Origin: Bacteroidales bacterium UBA1208
GTDB lineage: Bacteria; Bacteroidota; Bacteroidia; Bacteroidales; P3
Length of the DNA stretch: 8,439 bases
Direction: 5' to 3'
Assembly: GCA_002309955.1 (NCBI GenBank)
Contig: DBXQ01000030.1
Location: 1-8,439, forward strand
Shown here: positions 7,276 to 8,439 of the stretch, piece after piece
Position numbering within the stretch: position 1 is the first letter of the stretch
Layout: each line of letters opens with the position of its first letter
Made by a program: the position numbers and the translations under genes
Notes under the pieces: model-generated
What the model saw: the letters and a program-made list of their open reading frames with translations, nothing else
What the model was told of the DNA's origin: nothing
Database searches by the model: none

Positions 7276-7307
7276 CAAAAATACGAATTTTATTTCATTC
7301 CGACAAA
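7276..7307 (-). promoter_or_regulatory. Bacteroidetes primary-sigma promoter of the glsA-glsB-engB-dacB operon
   Basis: On the minus strand, TTTG (7307-7304) is followed after exactly 20 bp by TATTTTTG (7283-7276). This matches the known Bacteroides consensus TTTG-N19-21-TAnnTTTG at every defined base. Transcription should begin around 7267-7271. It is the only such match I found upstream of the operon, and no other gene separates it from glsA. Confidence 0.85.
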
Positions 7308-7326
7308 TTAAATATATAATAATAAA

Positions 7327-7351
7327 AAGAACAGCCTGTTCGGCTGTTCTT
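7327..7351 (-). terminator. Intrinsic terminator of hsp20
   Basis: AAGAACAGCC (7327-7336) pairs with GGCTGTTCTT (7342-7351), a perfect 10-bp stem with a 5-base loop. Read on the minus strand it is followed by TTTATTATT, a good U-rich tail. It lies 29 bp after the hsp20 stop and just upstream of the glsA promoter, so it insulates the two transcription units. Confidence 0.88.
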
Positions 7352-7379
7352 CTTTGGTTGCGTGTCGGGGCAATTGCGA

Positions 7380-7820
7380 TTATTGAATCGTTATTTGCTG
7401 AGACATGGCTTGTTTCTCTTCGTTGGTGAATTTGGGCAGATTGATGGACAGGATGCCGTGTTCCACCTTCGCACTGATGGCCTCCTTCTTGACATTCTCG
7501 GGCAGGCTGAACATCTGTTTGAACTGCAGTGTGCTGAACTCATGGCGCAGATAGTGGCGGTCTTTCTTCTCCTCCTTCTTCTCTTCTTTTTTCACCATCT
7601 CGATAACCAGGTTGTTCTCGCTGTCAATGCTCAAACTCAGGTCGTCTTTGCTCAGTCCCGGAACCGACAGCTCCAGCTCGTAGCTCTTGTCACTCTCGCT
7701 CACGTTCATCTTCGGCATTGGGCTGTGCTCGTCGCAGGTGCCGTAGTTCCAGTTGTTCCAATTAAGCAGTTCGTTGAATAACGAAGGCATAAAATTCTGA
7801 TTTCTTGTTGTGAGTAACAT
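7380..7820 (-). CDS. hsp20: Small heat-shock protein (Hsp20/alpha-crystallin family)
   Basis: A 146-residue cytoplasmic holdase chaperone that binds unfolding proteins without ATP and passes them to the DnaK/ClpB system. The alpha-crystallin domain spans about residues 36-131: PKMNVSESDKSYELELSVPG opens it, and the conserved AKVEHGILSINLP (117-129) closes it. Between them is a lysine/glutamate-rich loop (77-88) common in Bacteroidetes members. The carboxyl end carries the I-x-I oligomerisation motif as ITI (143-145). The aromatic amino arm includes MPSLFNELLNW (11-21). The chosen start at 7820 has an AGGAG 9 bases upstream, a rare clear Shine-Dalgarno site for this phylum, so the alternative M11 is unlikely. 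The gene stands alone between its own promoter region and terminator. The upstream sequence predicts sigma-54 control. Confidence 0.96.
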   Translation of the reverse strand: MLLTTRNQNFMPSLFNELLNWNNWNYGTCDEHSPMPKMNVSESDKSYELELSVPGLSKDDLSLSIDSENNLVIEMVKKEEKKEEKKDRHYLRHEFSTLQFKQMFSLPENVKKEAISAKVEHGILSINLPKFTNEEKQAMSQQITIQ

Positions 7821-7829
7821 GGTTTTAAT

Positions 7830-7834
7830 CTCCT
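7830..7834 (-). promoter_or_regulatory. Shine-Dalgarno site of hsp20
   Basis: AGGAG on the minus strand, 9 bases before the ATG at 7820, inside a very A/T-rich and so probably unstructured stretch. It fixes the start codon and suggests high translation, since most Bacteroidetes genes, including the others here, lack such a site. Confidence 0.75.
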
Positions 7835-7865
7835 ATTTTTAATTTTTTATTATCTTGTTTTGTTT

Positions 7866-7920
7866 GGTTGCCGGGGCAACCTTTTTGCTTTCTGTCGGCG
7901 GTTCCTTGCGTCCGCAGACA
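7866..7920 (-). promoter_or_regulatory. Structured 5' leader of hsp20 mRNA
   Basis: If transcription starts at 7920 as the sigma-54 site predicts, the leader is 100 nt. It opens with a stem-loop: TGTC (7920-7917) with GACA (7896-7893), and GCGG (7915-7912) with CCGC (7901-7898), with one T/C mismatch and a 10-base loop. A second hairpin follows, GGTTGC-CCCG-GCAACC (7881-7866). The remaining 45 nt are A-rich and single-stranded. I find no segment complementary to the AGGAG, so a simple RNA thermometer is not indicated; protection of the 5' end is more plausible. Confidence 0.5.
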
Positions 7921-7930
7921 CCTTATATCC

Positions 7931-7946
7931 TGCAACCACTGTGCCA
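7931..7946 (-). promoter_or_regulatory. Sigma-54 (RpoN) promoter of hsp20
   Basis: Minus strand TGGCACAGTGGTTGCA (7946-7931) matches the -24/-12 consensus TGGCACG-N4-TTGC[A/T] at all positions but the seventh. The GG and GC dinucleotides are separated by the required 10 bp. C at -12 is 7932, placing the start of transcription near 7920. There is no TAnnTTTG promoter in this upstream region. RpoN is known in Bacteroidetes; it is not encoded in this window. Confidence 0.75.
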
Positions 7947-7958
7947 TATTTTCTATAC

Positions 7959-8013
7959 TGACAAAATGACGTAAATTGTGCCTTTTTTTCTTTTTTCTGC
8001 ATGACAAAATGTC
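7959..8013 (-). promoter_or_regulatory. Tandem upstream activator sites for the sigma-54 promoter
   Basis: Two copies of TGACAAAATG[A/T]C, at 7959-7970 and 8002-8013 (plus-strand reading). The distal copy contains the exact palindrome GACA-AAA-TGTC; the proximal one differs at one base (TGAC). Their centres, 7965 and 8008, are 43 bp apart, about four helical turns, and lie near -45 and -88 from the predicted start. This is the layout expected for a dimeric enhancer-binding protein. The regulator itself is not in the window. Confidence 0.6.
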
Positions 8014-8106
8014 CTACTTTCGTAGAACGGGCAGGCCGGGGCAAGGCTTTATACCCCTGCCTCCCCTCGTCCGTCGTTACATCCCCCTATCATATACCAC
8101 CATTTA

Positions 8107-8121
8107 TCCTTTGATAAAGGA
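8107..8121. other. Small hairpin bordering the minisatellite
   Basis: TCCTTT (8107-8112) and AAAGGA (8116-8121) form a 6-bp stem with a 3-base loop; the right arm runs into the first tandem unit. No function can be assigned. Confidence 0.35.
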
Positions 8122-8191
8122 AGAACGATGGGAGAACGATGGGAGAACGATGGGAGAACGAGCGAAGGAAGAGCGAAGGAAGAGCGAAGGA
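8119..8191. repeat. 11-bp purine-rich minisatellite with two unit types
   Basis: Four units of GG[G/A]AGAACGA[T/G] occupy 8119-8162 and about 2.6 units of CGAAGGAAGAG occupy 8163-8191. Both types have an 11-bp period and share the core GGAAGA-CGA, but the second block is shifted in phase by 4 bases, so the array probably arose by slippage from one ancestral unit. The plus strand is almost all purine plus C. The units are too short and unspaced for a CRISPR. No gene overlaps it credibly. Confidence 0.85.
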
Positions 8192-8253
8192 TCGGCCTCG
8201 CTATACCCCTGCGCGAACACGGTGCAGTGTGGGGGTGGGCGGCGGATGGACTT

Positions 8254-8436
8254 GGCGCCCTGCAGGGACGTGCTTTCAAATGTGGCCTCCGCTAAGGGTA
8301 CATAAACAGGAATCACCCTGTAATAGACATTAATCCATGGCTGTTACAGGGTGGTTCCTGTTGAACTCACAGCGGTCGCAATCAAGCTGTTTACGACCTT
8401 GCTTGGTGCGTCCCTATGAGTGGGCAGGCCTTTTTA
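8254..8436 (+). ncRNA. Candidate structured small RNA, 6S-like architecture
   Basis: Complementary segments nest consistently. The closing stem is CCTGC-AGGGACG (8259-8270) with CGTCCCT (8409-8415) and GCAGG (8424-8428), with an 8-base bulge. Next is CCGCT (8289-8293) with AGCGG (8371-8375), then a 19-bp apical stem (8305-8323 with 8344-8362) and a 20-base loop. The 3' side of the open region holds its own hairpin (8378-8387 with 8401-8409, one bulge). The two imperfect positions in the longest helices are G-U pairs only if the plus strand is transcribed, and TTTTTATTT (8431-8439) follows the structure, so the plus strand is favoured. A closing stem, a central open region and a long terminal stem in about 180 nt are the features of 6S RNA, which sequesters RNA polymerase. 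I cannot match a conserved 6S sequence, no promoter is evident near 8250, and ends are approximate. Confidence 0.45.
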
Positions 8437-8439
8437 TTT

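Noticed and set aside
7866..7886. Plus-strand terminator GGTTGCC-GG-GGCAACC followed by TTTTT
   Set aside because: No plus-strand gene ends nearby. The hairpin is better explained as part of the hsp20 leader on the minus strand, although it could limit antisense transcription.
7821..7920. RNA thermometer in the hsp20 leader
   Set aside because: I looked for a segment complementary to the AGGAG site and found none; the region around the start codon is A-rich and unstructured.
8119..8191. CRISPR array
   Set aside because: Units are 11 bp and contiguous, with no spacers and no cas genes nearby.
8050..8212. Direct repeat TATACCCCTGC at 8050-8060 and 8202-8212 as an attachment or target-site duplication
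   Set aside because: Eleven bases is within what chance can give in 8 kb, the flanks do not match, and no integrase or transposase lies between.
7976..8305. A 109-codon open frame on the plus strand through the minisatellite
   Set aside because: It starts within the hsp20 activator region, translates the 11-bp repeat into low-complexity charged residues, and ends in the candidate RNA. No ribosome site or domain.

Overview
The window looks like chromosomal DNA of a host-associated or otherwise anaerobic member of the Bacteroidales. The evidence is a C10 cysteine protease with a BACON-like module and a type IX secretion tail, an adjacent pair resembling the Bacteroides glycine-lipid genes glsB/glsA, and a textbook Bacteroidetes promoter (TTTG, 20 bp, TATTTTTG). 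Shine-Dalgarno sites are scarce. Six confident genes plus one unclassified lipoprotein gene account for about 7 kb. No transposase, phage gene, tRNA or CRISPR array is visible.

Layout. (1) Positions 10-2619, plus strand: a lipoprotein followed 15 bp later by a secreted streptopain-type protease. They are probably co-transcribed, and the lipoprotein may be the protease's inhibitor. (2) 2620-3056: non-coding DNA between convergent genes, holding a probable terminator, a composite cluster of palindromes that looks like a Bacteroidales interspersed repeat, and a strong 15-bp bidirectional terminator. (3) 7265-3057, minus strand: a compact four-gene operon, glsA-like O-acyltransferase, glsB-like N-acyltransferase, engB/yihA GTPase, and a dacB/PBP4-like protein. 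One consensus promoter is visible, at 7276-7307. The PBP4-like protein has lost the aligned serines of two of its three active-site motifs and may be a pseudoenzyme. (4) 7820-7380, minus strand: a small heat-shock protein gene (hsp20) with its own terminator. Its only recognisable promoter is an almost perfect sigma-54 site, preceded by two copies of TGACAAAATG[A/T]C centred 43 bp apart. (5) 8040-8439: no credible protein gene. It has an 11-bp minisatellite and, at about 8254-8436, nested long-range complementary segments that fold into one coherent structure and end in a T-tract. This is probably a structured small RNA on the plus strand, with an architecture like 6S RNA.

How the parts fit: the left part concerns extracellular proteolysis and its control. 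The central operon couples membrane aminolipid synthesis, ribosome assembly and a periplasmic cell-wall protein. The right part is a stress-response module with alternative-sigma control next to a candidate regulatory RNA. The points most worth checking are the PBP4 active-site substitutions, the sigma-54 control of hsp20, and the candidate RNA at the right edge.
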